DNA of 34,608 nucleotides from Chloroflexota bacterium (GCA_003695215.1 RFIM01000097.1:1-34608), one strand, 5' to 3'. Shown: positions 15,533 to 24,671, numbered from the stretch's first letter. Made by a program: numbers and translations. The notes: generated by a model from the sequence alone, not told the origin.

Positions 15533-16338
15533 GCGTAGGGCTGCGATGGCACGTTCAGCGCGTGAATCAGCCGCAGGCCGTCTAGGGTGAGCATTGGCGC
15601 GATAATTTCAATCACGTCCGTGTGCTGCTGGAACAGGCGCGCTAGGCCACCTGTGGCGATCACTTTAGCTTGGTCGCCATCGGGCATGGCGGCTCTCAGG
15701 CGCGCTACCAGGCCTTCGACCATGCAGATATAGCCCAAGAACAGGCCGCTTTGAATGGCGTGGGTTGTATTGCGCCCAATGGGCGAAGGCGGCGGCGCTA
15801 GCTCGACTTTGTAGAGCTGTGCGGCACGCCTGACCAGCGCATCGTGGGCGATGCCGATGCCTGGGGCGATGCTGCCGCCAATGTAATTGCCCTGCCGTGA
15901 GATCACATCGAATGTGGTAGCCGTGCCGAAGTCGATCACAATGGCTGGCCCGCCATAGAGCTGATGGACAGCCGCCGCGTTCACGATCCGATCGGCGCCG
16001 ACCTGCTCGGGATTGTCCACTTCGATTTGAATGCCCAGCTTGGTGCGCGCATTGACGATCAGCGGCTCAAGGCCGATGCTCTTGCGAGTTAGCTCGGCGA
16101 AGGCGTGCGTCAGCGGCGGCACCACGCTCGCCATGACCACAGCGCCGATCACGGCGTAGCTCATGCCCGCATCGCGCAGGAAACTGCGCACTAAGGCGGC
16201 GTACTCGTCGGGCATTTTGTCGTGAACTGTGCGTGCACGCCAGTCGTGCCGCCAGGCGCCACTGTACCACAAGCCGAGCGTGATGTTGGTATTGCCGATA
16301 TCTATCGCCAGCAGCGCTGAGCGCTCAGGAATGAACAT
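15523..16338 (-). CDS. coaX: Type III pantothenate kinase
   Basis: This 271-residue protein of the ASKHA fold phosphorylates pantothenate in the first step of coenzyme A synthesis. Diagnostic motifs are the phosphate-binding AIDIGNTNITLG near the N-terminus, the pantothenate/dimer motif GADRIVNAAA, the DFGTATTFDVI loop and GGSIAPGIGI. Length is normal. Type III enzymes need a monovalent cation and are not feedback-inhibited by CoA, a known family trait. It is a monocistronic gene between the convergent NYN gene and the divergent priA. No ribosome site is strong; AGG lies just before the start. Confidence 0.95.
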   Translation of the reverse strand: MFIPERSALLAIDIGNTNITLGLWYSGAWRHDWRARTVHDKMPDEYAALVRSFLRDAGMSYAVIGAVVMASVVPPLTHAFAELTRKSIGLEPLIVNARTKLGIQIEVDNPEQVGADRIVNAAAVHQLYGGPAIVIDFGTATTFDVISRQGNYIGGSIAPGIGIAHDALVRRAAQLYKVELAPPPSPIGRNTTHAIQSGLFLGYICMVEGLVARLRAAMPDGDQAKVIATGGLARLFQQHTDVIEIIAPMLTLDGLRLIHALNVPSQPYAQA

Positions 16339-16364
16339 TTTTGCCTACGCTATTCACTAAAATC

Positions 16365-16393
16365 TTGTTCCGCTCAGGCATGTAACATAACAT
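16365..16393 (+). promoter_or_regulatory. Weak candidate promoter of priA
   Basis: TTGTTC (16365-16370) and TAACAT (16388-16393) are 17 bp apart. If used, RNA would start at about 16400, after the first ATG (16397), and would favour the ATG at 16433 or 16439 as the true priA start. Confidence 0.3.
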
Positions 16394-16396
16394 TGA

Positions 16397-18910
16397 ATGG
16401 ACGTATCTGACAAGCGGCGAGCTGGTTATACCATGCTTATGTCTCATGCTGCTGAGCCGAGCGCTTATGCCGAACTTGCTATCTACCAGGCGAACGTGCG
16501 GCGCACTTTTCATTACGCTGTGCCCGAGGATTTGCCCGTTGAAGTCGGGCATTTAGTGCAGGTCAGCTTCCGCACAGGTCTCTCACAAGGTATCGTCCTA
16601 GCGCTGAGCGCTGAAAGCCCTGTGCAGCGCGCCAAGCCGATTCAAGCTATCATCGTGCCCGAGCCTGTGGTCACGCCGACTCAGATCGCCTTCGCGCGCT
16701 GGTTAGCTGATCACACGCTCAGTCCGATCGCCAGCTGCTTATGGCTGATGCTGCCGCCTGGCATCGCTAAGCGCAGCGGCGTGCGCTACCGCCTTGCTGA
16801 GCCTGAGAGCGAGTGCCCGCCTGAAGGCACGACGCTCGCGGCGCAAGTCATTGCGCTGCTGTGTCGGCGCGGCGCAATGACGGCTAGGCAACTCGACCGC
16901 GCGCTGCCGAATCGGGCCTGGCGCGAAGCAATACGCCCATTGTTGGCAAATGGACGCATCCTGAGCGAGCCGATCCTGCCTGAGCCTGATGCGGAAGCGC
17001 ACACGGTGCGCACAGCCCATCTGTTGGTCGCAATGGAGCGCGTGCCGCTGCTCGTCCAAGAGATGGCGCGCAGCCCTAAGCAGGCAGCAGCGCTCTTGAG
17101 CTTAGCCGAGCAAGGCGGCAAGTGCGCTGTGAGCGATCTTCTGCGCGACTCAGGCGCTAGCCTGCACGCGTTGCGCCAACTTGCCGCCAAAGAGCTGATT
17201 GAGATCGTCGAAGAGGAGCGCTACCGCGATCCATTGGCGTCGCGGCACTATCCGCCGCAACCTATACCAACCTTGACAGCTGAGCAGGAGGCCTGCTGGC
17301 AGGCCATTCGCGCCGCGCAAGATGGCGAAGGCGGCGCCTTCCTGCTGCACGGCGTGACAGGCGCGGGCAAGACTGAGATTTACTTGCGCGCCATTGAACA
17401 CGCGCGGGCTCAGGGCAGGCAAGCGCTAGTGCTAGTGCCTGAGATCGCGCTTGTGGCACAGACGGTCAGCCGTTTTGCTTCGCGCTTTCAAGGGCAAGTC
17501 GCGGTCGTTCACAGCGCGCTGAGCGATGGCGAGCAATACGATACTTGGCGCCGTGCGCGCCAAGGTGAGATTGGCGTGGTGATCGGCGCGCGCTCAGCGC
17601 TCTTCACGCCTTTGCCTGATATCGGCGTGATCGTGATCGATGAAGAGCATGATGAGAGCTACAAGCAATCGCCGCCGTTGCCGCCGCCTTATTACCACGC
17701 GCGCGAGGCCGCGCTCGCGCTGATGCGCCTGCAGCGTGGCGTGGTGATTCTCGGCTCTGCTACGCCTGATGTCGTCACTACTTTCCGCGCCAGGCGCGGC
17801 GAACTGACCTATCTGCGCTTGCCGAATCGCGTGGTCATCTCCCATGAGCGCACCACAGCTGCATCTGAGGCGATTGCGGCGCCGTTGCCGCCTGTGACCG
17901 TCGTAGATATGCGCCAAGAGTTGCGCACAGGCAACCGCAGCATCTTCAGTGCCGCGCTGCGGCAAGCGCTCCAAGAGACTCTGGCGCGCGGCGAACAGGC
18001 GCTGCTCTTTTTGAATCGGCGCGGCGCAGCAACCTTTGTGCTATGCCGCGATTGCGGCTATGTGGCGCGCTGCCCTGACTGCGATATCCCGCTCACCTTC
18101 CACAAACACGGCCAGAGCGGTCAGCTGGAATGCCATTATTGCGGCTACCAAAGTACGGCGCCACAACGCTGCCCGCAATGTAACAGCGCGCGCATCCGTT
18201 ATTTCGGTGCAGGCACAGCTAGTGTAGCTGAACAGGTTGAGAGCGAATTCCCTGGCGCGCGCGTGTTGCGCTGGGATCGCGATACAGCGCAGGTGCGTGG
18301 CGCACACGAGGCCATCTGGGCGCGCTTTGCCGCAGGCGAAGCGGACGTGCTGGTCGGCACGCAGATGATCGTCAAAGGGCTAGATTTGCCGCGCGTCACG
18401 CTCGTCGGCGTGATCCTGGCTGAGACGGCGCTCAGCCTGCCCGATTACCGCGCTGCTGAGCGGACTTTCCAATTGCTGACTCAAGCGGCCGGACGCGCAG
18501 GGCGCAGCTCGCGCGGCGGCAAAGTCATCCTGCAGACTTATCAGCCTGAGCACTATGCCATTCAAGCGGCCGCGCATCACGACTATGAGACGTTCTATGA
18601 GCGCGAGCTGGCATATCGCCGCCTGCTGGATTATCCGCCTTATAAGCGCCTAGTGCGCTTGCTCTTCAGCGCGCCTAATGCTGCTCAGGCACAGCGCCAG
18701 GCGCAAGAAGCTGCTGGCGTGCTGCGCGCGCGTATTCTTGCGGAAAAATTGACCGCCACACGCCTGATCGGACCGACCACAGCGCCCTTCGCCAAGCTTG
18801 ACGGCGTGTACTACTGGCATGTCCTTGCGCGCACTACCGATCCATTGCGGCTGATCGGCGAGCCTGCTGCTCATTGGATCGTCGATGTTGATCCGACCAA
18901 CACGCTCTGA
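16397..18910 (+). CDS. priA: Primosomal replication-restart helicase PriA
   Basis: This 837-residue superfamily 2 helicase reloads the replicative helicase at stalled forks. Features in order: an N-terminal 3'-DNA-end binding domain (about 20-115, AIYQANVRRTFHYAVPED), a winged helix, Walker A GVTGAGKTEIY (319-329), the DEEH box (415-418), LGSATPD, and a zinc-binding insert with eight cysteines (550, 553, 559, 562, 579, 582, 592, 595). The C-terminal helicase lobe ends with QAAGRAGRSSRGGKVILQT. All motifs are intact. ATG 16397 has no ribosome site; ATG 16433 or 16439 are as likely and would remove 12 or 14 residues without touching a domain. Numbers here assume 16397. Confidence 0.95.
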   Translation: MDVSDKRRAGYTMLMSHAAEPSAYAELAIYQANVRRTFHYAVPEDLPVEVGHLVQVSFRTGLSQGIVLALSAESPVQRAKPIQAIIVPEPVVTPTQIAFARWLADHTLSPIASCLWLMLPPGIAKRSGVRYRLAEPESECPPEGTTLAAQVIALLCRRGAMTARQLDRALPNRAWREAIRPLLANGRILSEPILPEPDAEAHTVRTAHLLVAMERVPLLVQEMARSPKQAAALLSLAEQGGKCAVSDLLRDSGASLHALRQLAAKELIEIVEEERYRDPLASRHYPPQPIPTLTAEQEACWQAIRAAQDGEGGAFLLHGVTGAGKTEIYLRAIEHARAQGRQALVLVPEIALVAQTVSRFASRFQGQVAVVHSALSDGEQYDTWRRARQGEIGVVIGARSALFTPLPDIGVIVIDEEHDESYKQSPPLPPPYYHAREAALALMRLQRGVVILGSATPDVVTTFRARRGELTYLRLPNRVVISHERTTAASEAIAAPLPPVTVVDMRQELRTGNRSIFSAALRQALQETLARGEQALLFLNRRGAATFVLCRDCGYVARCPDCDIPLTFHKHGQSGQLECHYCGYQSTAPQRCPQCNSARIRYFGAGTASVAEQVESEFPGARVLRWDRDTAQVRGAHEAIWARFAAGEADVLVGTQMIVKGLDLPRVTLVGVILAETALSLPDYRAAERTFQLLTQAAGRAGRSSRGGKVILQTYQPEHYAIQAAAHHDYETFYERELAYRRLLDYPPYKRLVRLLFSAPNAAQAQRQAQEAAGVLRARILAEKLTATRLIGPTTAPFAKLDGVYYWHVLARTTDPLRLIGEPAAHWIVDVDPTNTL

Positions 18911-18942
18911 GAAAAACAAGGGACGCCCATGGGCGTCCCTTG
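18911..18942 (-). terminator. Intrinsic terminator of hsp20 (26-bp perfect palindrome)
   Basis: A perfect 26-bp inverted repeat at 18917-18942 (13 bp per arm, centred on CATG) is followed on the minus strand by TTTTTC (18916-18911). It follows the hsp20 stop by 11 bp in that direction. On the plus strand there is no T-run after it, so it should serve hsp20 better than priA. Confidence 0.75.
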
Positions 18943-18953
18943 GAGCGGCGCGC

Positions 18954-19433
18954 TCACTCGCTCTTCTTTCCGCCGCTGAGCAGATTCTTGACCTTGACGG
19001 CGATCTTCTGGATCGGGCTGGGCTTCTGCTTGGGCAGCTTAATGGTCAGGATGCCATCTTCTAGCGTCGCCTCAGCCTTATCGGCCAGCACATCCTCAGG
19101 CAAGGCTACGCTGCGCGCAAACTTGCCATAGCGCATCTCGCGGATGTGCCAGTTGGCTTGCTTATCCTCGCGCTCGGCTTTGGTCTCAGCGCTGATGGTC
19201 AGCAGGTTGCCCTGCACGCTGATATCAATCTCATCCTGCTTGAAGCCCGGCAGCGCTGTGCGGATAGTGACGCTGTTCTCATCGCTGGTCATGTCCACAG
19301 CCAATGTGGCCACATCAGGCAAGCGCGGCGTTTCCCAGCTGATCGGCATGAGCGCGTTCATCATCGAGCGCATCCGCTCCATCATCCGATCCATTTCCTC
19401 GAACGGATTGTAATCACGACGAATGAGCGACAT
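18954..19433 (-). CDS. Small heat-shock protein, Hsp20/alpha-crystallin family
   Basis: This 159-residue ATP-independent holdase has the alpha-crystallin domain at about residues 42-135: LAVDMTSDENSVTIRTALPG, FKQDEIDISVQGNLLTISAE, the YGKFARSVALPEDV loop and the closing LEDGILTIKLPK. An Ile-x-Ile-like motif is present as IQKIAV. The Met-rich N-terminal segment (MDRMMERMRSMMNALM) is typical of substrate-binding arms. The start is fixed by an excellent AGGAGG ribosome site (19448-19443) 8-9 bp upstream. No CIRCE-type operator is seen upstream. It lies 157 bp behind the zinc-ribbon gene on the same strand and ends in a strong terminator. Confidence 0.95.
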   Translation of the reverse strand: MSLIRRDYNPFEEMDRMMERMRSMMNALMPISWETPRLPDVATLAVDMTSDENSVTIRTALPGFKQDEIDISVQGNLLTISAETKAEREDKQANWHIREMRYGKFARSVALPEDVLADKAEATLEDGILTIKLPKQKPSPIQKIAVKVKNLLSGGKKSE

Positions 19434-19590
19434 AGCCGAATACCTCCTATTGGGCTAGCTTTTAGGTTCGCAACCTGAGGTGCAGCCTTGATGCTTCTCT
19501 TGCGCGCCTCAGCGTTGCTTATCTGCCCACAGGTATACGCCATACGCATAGGAAGAACACAAGAGAGACGCTAATCTTTCGTAAGAAAGG

Positions 19591-21063
19591 CTATCGTGTG
19601 GCCTTACGTCGAGTCTCGCCGAAGACGACCTTGCCCGACTGATCGTTGATGAACGCAAGGCGCATGTCACCATCGACTTCGGTCAGCTGAGCGATCCAGA
19701 CGGGTAGGAGCGCGAGCGAGAAGATCATGTTGGTGATTTGCGTCGTCGTGCGCTTCACCCGTGAGACCTGCATGCCATGCTGGTTGCGCGCCTGATCGGT
19801 CACTTCGTAAGGATACTTGCGGCGCATTTGCGCTGTGACCAAGCTGCGCGCTTCTAGCGAAGCCTTATCCAGATCGAGCGTATAAAGCTCAGCCGGATAT
19901 TCTGCCAGCCACTTGGGCGCGTAGTTCACGGCGCGCTGCATATCGAAGGGCGCTAGCTGAATCAACGAGTGCATTGGCGGCGCTTGCACAGCAGGAATGG
20001 CCACGTTGCCTACCATATCTTGCCAAGTCTGGCTCTCGCCGATAGGCACGCCTTGGACAATGTGCGTCTGCGAGACCTTCACAAAGGCATCAAAGAGCCA
20101 GAACGGCACGTAAGCGCCTTCTATGGCCATGTGCGCGATCTGGTTCGTGTTGAACAAATTTGCCAGGCGCTGGCCTGGACGCTGCAAGGCGCGGTCGATC
20201 ATAGCGCGGACTGCCTCGGGCGTGTGCCGAAAAGGCAGGATGAAATCAGGCTGCACAAATGAGCGCAGCACATCGCTGATCATCACGCTTGTGGCGCCAC
20301 AAAAACGGCATTGCACCGAGAGTTTGTTTGCAAGCAGGGTATGCTCTGCACCGCACTGTTGGCAAATCATGATTCGAGTGCCAACTTTCCAGCGGTGCGG
20401 CTGCGTCTTGCGCTCCAGCAGCGATAAGATCAGCAGATTGGCGCTATCCGTGCGCCTTTCTCGCTCCGCTTCAACGAAACCGCAGAAGCTGCACTCAACC
20501 AGCCCGAGTCGCTCGTTCAAGCTCAAAGTGCCGCCGCAGATGCGGCACAACAGCGCTTTGGCGTGCCCTTGAACGCTCTCAGCGCGCGCCTCTTGCGGCT
20601 GCGCTTCAGCATACACGCTTTCGGATATCGGCAAGCCCTGATCCAACTTCTTGAGCAGATGAATTGCCTCAGTGTGCACAGGCTCATAGGCAAGGACGAT
20701 CTCCAAATGCTCGCGCTGCACTGCAGGATTAGGTGAGCTCTTGGCGACCCATAAGTGCGCGTCCACAAAATCGCGCTGATATTCACAGGCGCGCAAGAAA
20801 GCCTCCAGAGCGCCTTCCATGTTACCCTGATTGAATAGCTCCCGCCCTGTGCGGAAAGCCGCCAAGGCGCGCGGTAAAATCTCACCCTTGTAGGTCAGCG
20901 GCAGATGTGCGCTCAGTGGACGCGCCTCAATTTCCTGGCGCTTAGCTTCCAGCTGACTGATTTCATCAGGGCGTACGTAGGCACAGTGCCTGCAGTACAC
21001 TTTGCCTGTAGCAAAATCCAATGTCAGACGCTGGCCGCACACAGGGCAGGTGAAATTCGCCAT
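19591..21063 (-). CDS. Triple zinc-ribbon protein with TPR-like segment, unknown function
   Basis: This protein of 490 residues carries three CxxC...CxxC zinc ribbons: N-terminal CPVCGQ/CRHCAY, a central CRICGG/CSFCGF and CQQCGA/CRFCGA. A short TPR-like region (ALAAFRTGRELFNQGNMEGA) lies between the first two. The C-terminus has a hydrophobic stretch IFSLALLPVWI and a closing FINDQSGKVVFGE. These resemble the membrane-linked C-terminal part of proteins that databases often mislabel as PriA-like zinc-finger proteins; this comparison is from memory. The start at 21063 is preferred over upstream codons because GGAGG lies 8 bp before it and the first ribbon then begins at residue 5. It is divergent from the CHAT operon. 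Function unknown. Confidence 0.75.
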   Translation of the reverse strand: MANFTCPVCGQRLTLDFATGKVYCRHCAYVRPDEISQLEAKRQEIEARPLSAHLPLTYKGEILPRALAAFRTGRELFNQGNMEGALEAFLRACEYQRDFVDAHLWVAKSSPNPAVQREHLEIVLAYEPVHTEAIHLLKKLDQGLPISESVYAEAQPQEARAESVQGHAKALLCRICGGTLSLNERLGLVECSFCGFVEAERERRTDSANLLILSLLERKTQPHRWKVGTRIMICQQCGAEHTLLANKLSVQCRFCGATSVMISDVLRSFVQPDFILPFRHTPEAVRAMIDRALQRPGQRLANLFNTNQIAHMAIEGAYVPFWLFDAFVKVSQTHIVQGVPIGESQTWQDMVGNVAIPAVQAPPMHSLIQLAPFDMQRAVNYAPKWLAEYPAELYTLDLDKASLEARSLVTAQMRRKYPYEVTDQARNQHGMQVSRVKRTTTQITNMIFSLALLPVWIAQLTEVDGDMRLAFINDQSGKVVFGETRRKATR

Positions 21064-21085
21064 ACGATCAACCTCCGCGCCTTCA

Positions 21086-21091
21086 ATTGTA
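21086..21091 (-). promoter_or_regulatory. -10 box of the zinc-ribbon gene
   Basis: TACAAT on the minus strand, about 23 bp before the ATG. No good -35 box is present at 16-18 bp. Confidence 0.3.
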
Positions 21092-21134
21092 GTGCATCTT
21101 TTGCTGAACGGCACGCGCCATAATCGCCAATAAA

Positions 21135-21163
21135 TTGACACTGTGCCATTCTCTTTTTACAAT
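21135..21163 (+). promoter_or_regulatory. Promoter of the CHAT-aroA operon
   Basis: Consensus TTGACA (21135-21140) and TACAAT (21158-21163) are separated by exactly 17 bp. RNA would begin near 21170, about 44 bp before the ATG at 21214. It is one of the best promoters in the window. Confidence 0.78.
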
Positions 21164-21213
21164 CTGCGCTCAGCGTGAAAATCGGACTCTCGGCGGCGGA
21201 AAGGCGACGCACT

Positions 21214-23367
21214 ATGGCGACGCAGGAATACCTCGATTTTGAGCTGACTATTGAGGCGCTCCCTAACGATCAGCTGCGCGTGACACTGGCGAATTCGCCC
21301 GTCGGCTCAGCTACAGTGGACGTGCCGAATCCGATCACGCCCGCCGAAGCCGAGCGGATTATCAAAATCCTCGACGGCACGAGGCGCGTGCCGCGCGACG
21401 AGGCAACGCGGGCTGCGCGCGTCTTCGGCGAAAAGCTCTTCAGCGCCGTCTTCAGCGGGCAAATCTACGGCGCTTACCTGGCTAGCCGTGCGCAAGCGGC
21501 TGAGCGCGGCCTGCGCCTCCGCCTGAACTTGGATAAAGCCGAAGCGCTCTACGACCTGCCCTGGGAATTGTTGCACGATCCCTCGAGCGATTATCTGGCG
21601 CTCTCACGCCAGACGCCGATCGTCCGCTATCCGCGCGTGATCGACGTTCGCCCTGTGGTCGAGATCAGCCTGCCGCTGCGCGTCTTAGTGCTGATCAGCA
21701 GCCCGAGCGATCAAGCAGCCTTGGATGTCGAAGCGGAGTGGCGAAGCCTGCAAGAGGCAACTGCCGATCTACGCCAACGCGGCTTGTTGGAACTAGAGCG
21801 CGTAGATGATGCACAGCTGATCGTCTTGCAGCGCAAGCTGCGCAGCGGCGTGAGCTATCAAATCTTCCATTACATCGGTCACGCTACCTTCGATGAGCGC
21901 AATGCGGTCGGCATGTTGGCTTTTGAGTCGCCGCGCACTGAGCAAACACAGCTTGTCAGTGGCGAGGAATTGGCGCGCGAGCTGGTTGAACAAAACAGCA
22001 TTCGGCTCGTGGTGTTGAACGCCTGCCAAAGCGCGCGCCAGGTACACAACAATCGGTTCTCGGGCATCGCCTCAAGCATTATGGCACGCGGCGTGCCTGC
22101 TGTCGTGGCGATGCAATTCCCGATCAGCGACGAAGCGGCGCGCATCTTTGCCCATGAGTTCTACCGCGCGCTCTCGGAAGGCTATCCGATTGAAGCGTCT
22201 GTGGCAGAAGCGCGGCGCGCCATCAAAAGCGAGCTGGGAAACCTTGAATGGGCGACGCCTGTGCTGTTCCTGCGCGCTCAAAGTGGCGTCCTCTTCCCAA
22301 AGCGGCGCACCTTCACTGAGCGCCCATCTTACGGCGGCCTGCGCGAGGCTTTGCTGCGCCCGCGCGTGCTGCTAGGTTTGGCCGCATTGCTGATCGTCGC
22401 TTTGGGCTTGGTCAGCCTGCTGAGCAGTCTGTTTGGCGGCCTCAGCGCGCCGACGCCTGCATCACCGAGCACGCCTGTGCCTATCATCGCCACATTCACG
22501 CCAACGCCTGATGCGCCACGCAACGTCGATCTGGTCATCACCCGTGTGCGCTTCCTGCCCTCGAACCCAGCGCCTGGCCAAGCAGTCACAGTCGCTATTG
22601 AGTTGCAGAATAACGGCACAAGCGACTCAGGCCCGTTCGATTGGGTCTGGTTTGATACGAACGCCGAAGCTGAGAATGCCACGCCTGCCTTGCGCGGCAC
22701 AGTTGCCAATTTGAGCCCGCGCGCCAAGACAACGGTCATTGGCACTTATCGCTTCGGCTGGTGGGGAACCTACCTGACCACAGCTTGGGTCAATCCTGAC
22801 AATCGCGCGCCTGAGTCCAACATCTTCAACAACTTTGTGCCGCGCACGCTGAACACTGGCAGCGAGCCGTTCACAGTCGATTTCTCGCGCCTACCTGACG
22901 ATTCGCTGCTGGAAGCGGGCGTCCTGCGCGGCGATGAATTCGACAAGTGGCTGCTGAGAATGCGTGTCGAGACGGACGGCAATGCTGAATGCAGCGCTGC
23001 TGTGCTGCTGCTCACACTAATGGATGACCTGAATCAGATCACCACAGGGCTGCCAAACGCGCCACAGCGCTGTGCCAACCTGCCCGTGATCTTTGAGCTG
23101 AGCCAGCCATCTGAGTCGCCGCGCCTGCGCAGCGTGCTGATCGAGTTCTTGCCAACAGCGCAAGGCGAATACACACTCGAGGTGCGCGCTGCCGATAACA
23201 GCGTGCAGCGCCGCGAGACCTTGCGCGTGCAGCCAGGCGAAGTCGGCGTGCCTAAGACGCTCAGCGTCACGCTCGATGGCGCGGCGCGCCTTGCCCTGCG
23301 CGTGCCCGAGAACGCTCGGACTATCATCCGCCGCTTGACGCGCACTATCACACCGACTCAACCTTAG
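21214..23367 (+). CDS. Membrane-anchored CHAT-domain (caspase-like) protein with extracytoplasmic CARDB-like region
   Basis: This protein of 717 residues has a cytosolic N-terminal half with a CHAT domain (about 150-365). Predicted catalytic residues are His223 in YIGHATFDE and Cys271 in VVLNACQSAR; SGIASSIMARGVPAVVAMQ is the conserved segment that follows. A region with a DLPWELLHDP motif, common before CHAT domains, lies at about 110-130. One membrane helix follows (about 386-408), then a TPT-rich linker and a CARDB-like beta domain (about 428-540, VDLVITRVRFLPSNPAPGQA). The last region (about 560-700) is beta-rich. CHAT domains are clan CD cysteine peptidases, often in signalling or defence. 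ATG 21214 is chosen over GTG 21175 because GGAAAGG lies 9 bp upstream. It is the first gene of a five-gene operon, 14 bp before aroA. Confidence 0.87.
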   Translation: MATQEYLDFELTIEALPNDQLRVTLANSPVGSATVDVPNPITPAEAERIIKILDGTRRVPRDEATRAARVFGEKLFSAVFSGQIYGAYLASRAQAAERGLRLRLNLDKAEALYDLPWELLHDPSSDYLALSRQTPIVRYPRVIDVRPVVEISLPLRVLVLISSPSDQAALDVEAEWRSLQEATADLRQRGLLELERVDDAQLIVLQRKLRSGVSYQIFHYIGHATFDERNAVGMLAFESPRTEQTQLVSGEELARELVEQNSIRLVVLNACQSARQVHNNRFSGIASSIMARGVPAVVAMQFPISDEAARIFAHEFYRALSEGYPIEASVAEARRAIKSELGNLEWATPVLFLRAQSGVLFPKRRTFTERPSYGGLREALLRPRVLLGLAALLIVALGLVSLLSSLFGGLSAPTPASPSTPVPIIATFTPTPDAPRNVDLVITRVRFLPSNPAPGQAVTVAIELQNNGTSDSGPFDWVWFDTNAEAENATPALRGTVANLSPRAKTTVIGTYRFGWWGTYLTTAWVNPDNRAPESNIFNNFVPRTLNTGSEPFTVDFSRLPDDSLLEAGVLRGDEFDKWLLRMRVETDGNAECSAAVLLLTLMDDLNQITTGLPNAPQRCANLPVIFELSQPSESPRLRSVLIEFLPTAQGEYTLEVRAADNSVQRRETLRVQPGEVGVPKTLSVTLDGAARLALRVPENARTIIRRLTRTITPTQP

Positions 23368-23381
23368 GAAGAGCTGTTCCC

Positions 23382-24671
23382 ATGAGTCAATTGCCCGCCT
23401 CCCTTGAGATTCGCCCGTTGAATCGCCCGATAGACGCTGTGATCAGCGTGCCTGGCTCTAAGAGCATCACGAACCGCGCTTTGCTCTTGGCGGCACTAGC
23501 CGAAGGCGAGAGCGTCTTGGAGAACGCGCTCTTCAGCGAAGATTCGCAATGGTGCAGCCAGGCGTTGCAACGTCTGGGTATCTGTGTGCAGTCGGAGCCA
23601 GAGGCAGCGCGCTTTGTGGTCAATGGGAAAGGCGGCTACTTCCCTGCAGCCTACGCTGACCTGTTCGTTGGCAACAGCGGCACCACAGCGCGCTTTCTGG
23701 TGGCAGCGGCGACGCTCGGCGGCGGCACCTATCGCTTTGACGGCGTGCCGCGCATGCGCCAACGCCCAATCCGTCCGCTTTTGGCAGCTTTGCGCCAACT
23801 GGGCGCGCACTTCAGCTTCGAAGGCGAAACTGACGCCTTCCCACTGATGGTTCACGCCGTCGGCTTGAACGGCGGCACAGCGACGCTCGAGGCGACCGAT
23901 AGCAGCCAGTACGTCTCAGCCTTGTTGCAAGTAGCGCCCTACGCGCGCCGCGATGTGAGCTTGACCTTGACAGGCGAAGTCGTCAGCGAGCCGTACATCG
24001 AGATGACCTTGCGCATGATGGCGCAGTTCGGCGTGATTGTTGATAAGAAAGATTATCGGAACTATCGCGTGTGTGCAGGGCAGCGCTATCGAGCGCAGCG
24101 CTATGTAATCGAGCCTGACGCCAGCAACGCAACTTATTTCTTCGCCGCTGCTGCCTTGATCGGCGGGCGTGTGCGCGTGCCGTATCTCTCTGCTGACTCG
24201 CTACAAGGCGATGCGCGCTTCGTGGATGTGCTGGAGCGCATGGGCTGCCAAGTCGAGCGTGCAGCCAATTATCTTGAAGTGCGCAGCTCAGGGCAGCTGC
24301 GCGGCGTGGACGTTGACCTGAACGCTATGTCTGATACAGCGCAGACCTTGGCGGCAATTGCGCCGTTCGCCAGCTCGCCAACGCACATTCGCAACATCGG
24401 TCATATTCGCCACAAAGAGACCGATCGGATCGCAGCTGTGGCCACTGAGCTGCGCAAGCTCGGCGCGCAAGTGGAAGAGAGCGCCGATGCGCTGACCATC
24501 TATCCTTCCGTGCTGCAGCCGACTGAGATCGAGACCTATGACGATCATCGCATGGCAATGGCGTTCTCGGTCACGGGTTTGGCGCTTGGCGGTGTGCGCA
24601 TCAAAAATCCTAGCTGCACGGCCAAGACATTCCCTGATTACTTCAAGCGATTTGAGGCGCTCTACGGATGA
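23382..24671 (+). CDS. aroA: 3-phosphoshikimate 1-carboxyvinyltransferase (EPSP synthase)
   Basis: This 429-residue enzyme joins phosphoenolpyruvate to shikimate-3-phosphate in the chorismate pathway. Present are PGSKSITNRA (24-33, Lys27), GNSGTTARF (97-105), RMRQRPIRPLL (124-134), DSSQYVSALL (173-182), the catalytic Asp318 in MSDTAQTLAA, RHKETDRI (343-350) and YDDHRMAMAF (386-395). The fold is complete. In the PEP loop E. coli has GNAGTAMRP; here Phe stands where Pro101 would be. No other aro gene is nearby; the position inside a CHAT/envelope operon is unusual. Its ribosome site overlaps the stop of the CHAT gene, and its stop overlaps the next start as ATGA. Confidence 0.96.
   Translation: MSQLPASLEIRPLNRPIDAVISVPGSKSITNRALLLAALAEGESVLENALFSEDSQWCSQALQRLGICVQSEPEAARFVVNGKGGYFPAAYADLFVGNSGTTARFLVAAATLGGGTYRFDGVPRMRQRPIRPLLAALRQLGAHFSFEGETDAFPLMVHAVGLNGGTATLEATDSSQYVSALLQVAPYARRDVSLTLTGEVVSEPYIEMTLRMMAQFGVIVDKKDYRNYRVCAGQRYRAQRYVIEPDASNATYFFAAAALIGGRVRVPYLSADSLQGDARFVDVLERMGCQVERAANYLEVRSSGQLRGVDVDLNAMSDTAQTLAAIAPFASSPTHIRNIGHIRHKETDRIAAVATELRKLGAQVEESADALTIYPSVLQPTEIETYDDHRMAMAFSVTGLALGGVRIKNPSCTAKTFPDYFKRFEALYG

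Noticed and set aside
19576..19589. Hairpin CTTTC-GTAA-GAAAG as terminator of the zinc-ribbon gene
   Set aside because: Only a 5-bp stem, A/T-rich and without a T-run on the minus strand.
19434..19590. CIRCE or similar heat-shock operator upstream of hsp20
   Set aside because: I looked for TTAGCACTC-N9-GAGTGCTAA and saw nothing similar; no clear promoter was found either.
21214..23367. CHAT protein as part of a type III CRISPR (gRAMP/Craspase-like) system
   Set aside because: No cas gene, CRISPR repeat or gRAMP-like gene is present, and this protein has a membrane helix and CARDB region instead of a TPR-CHAT layout.
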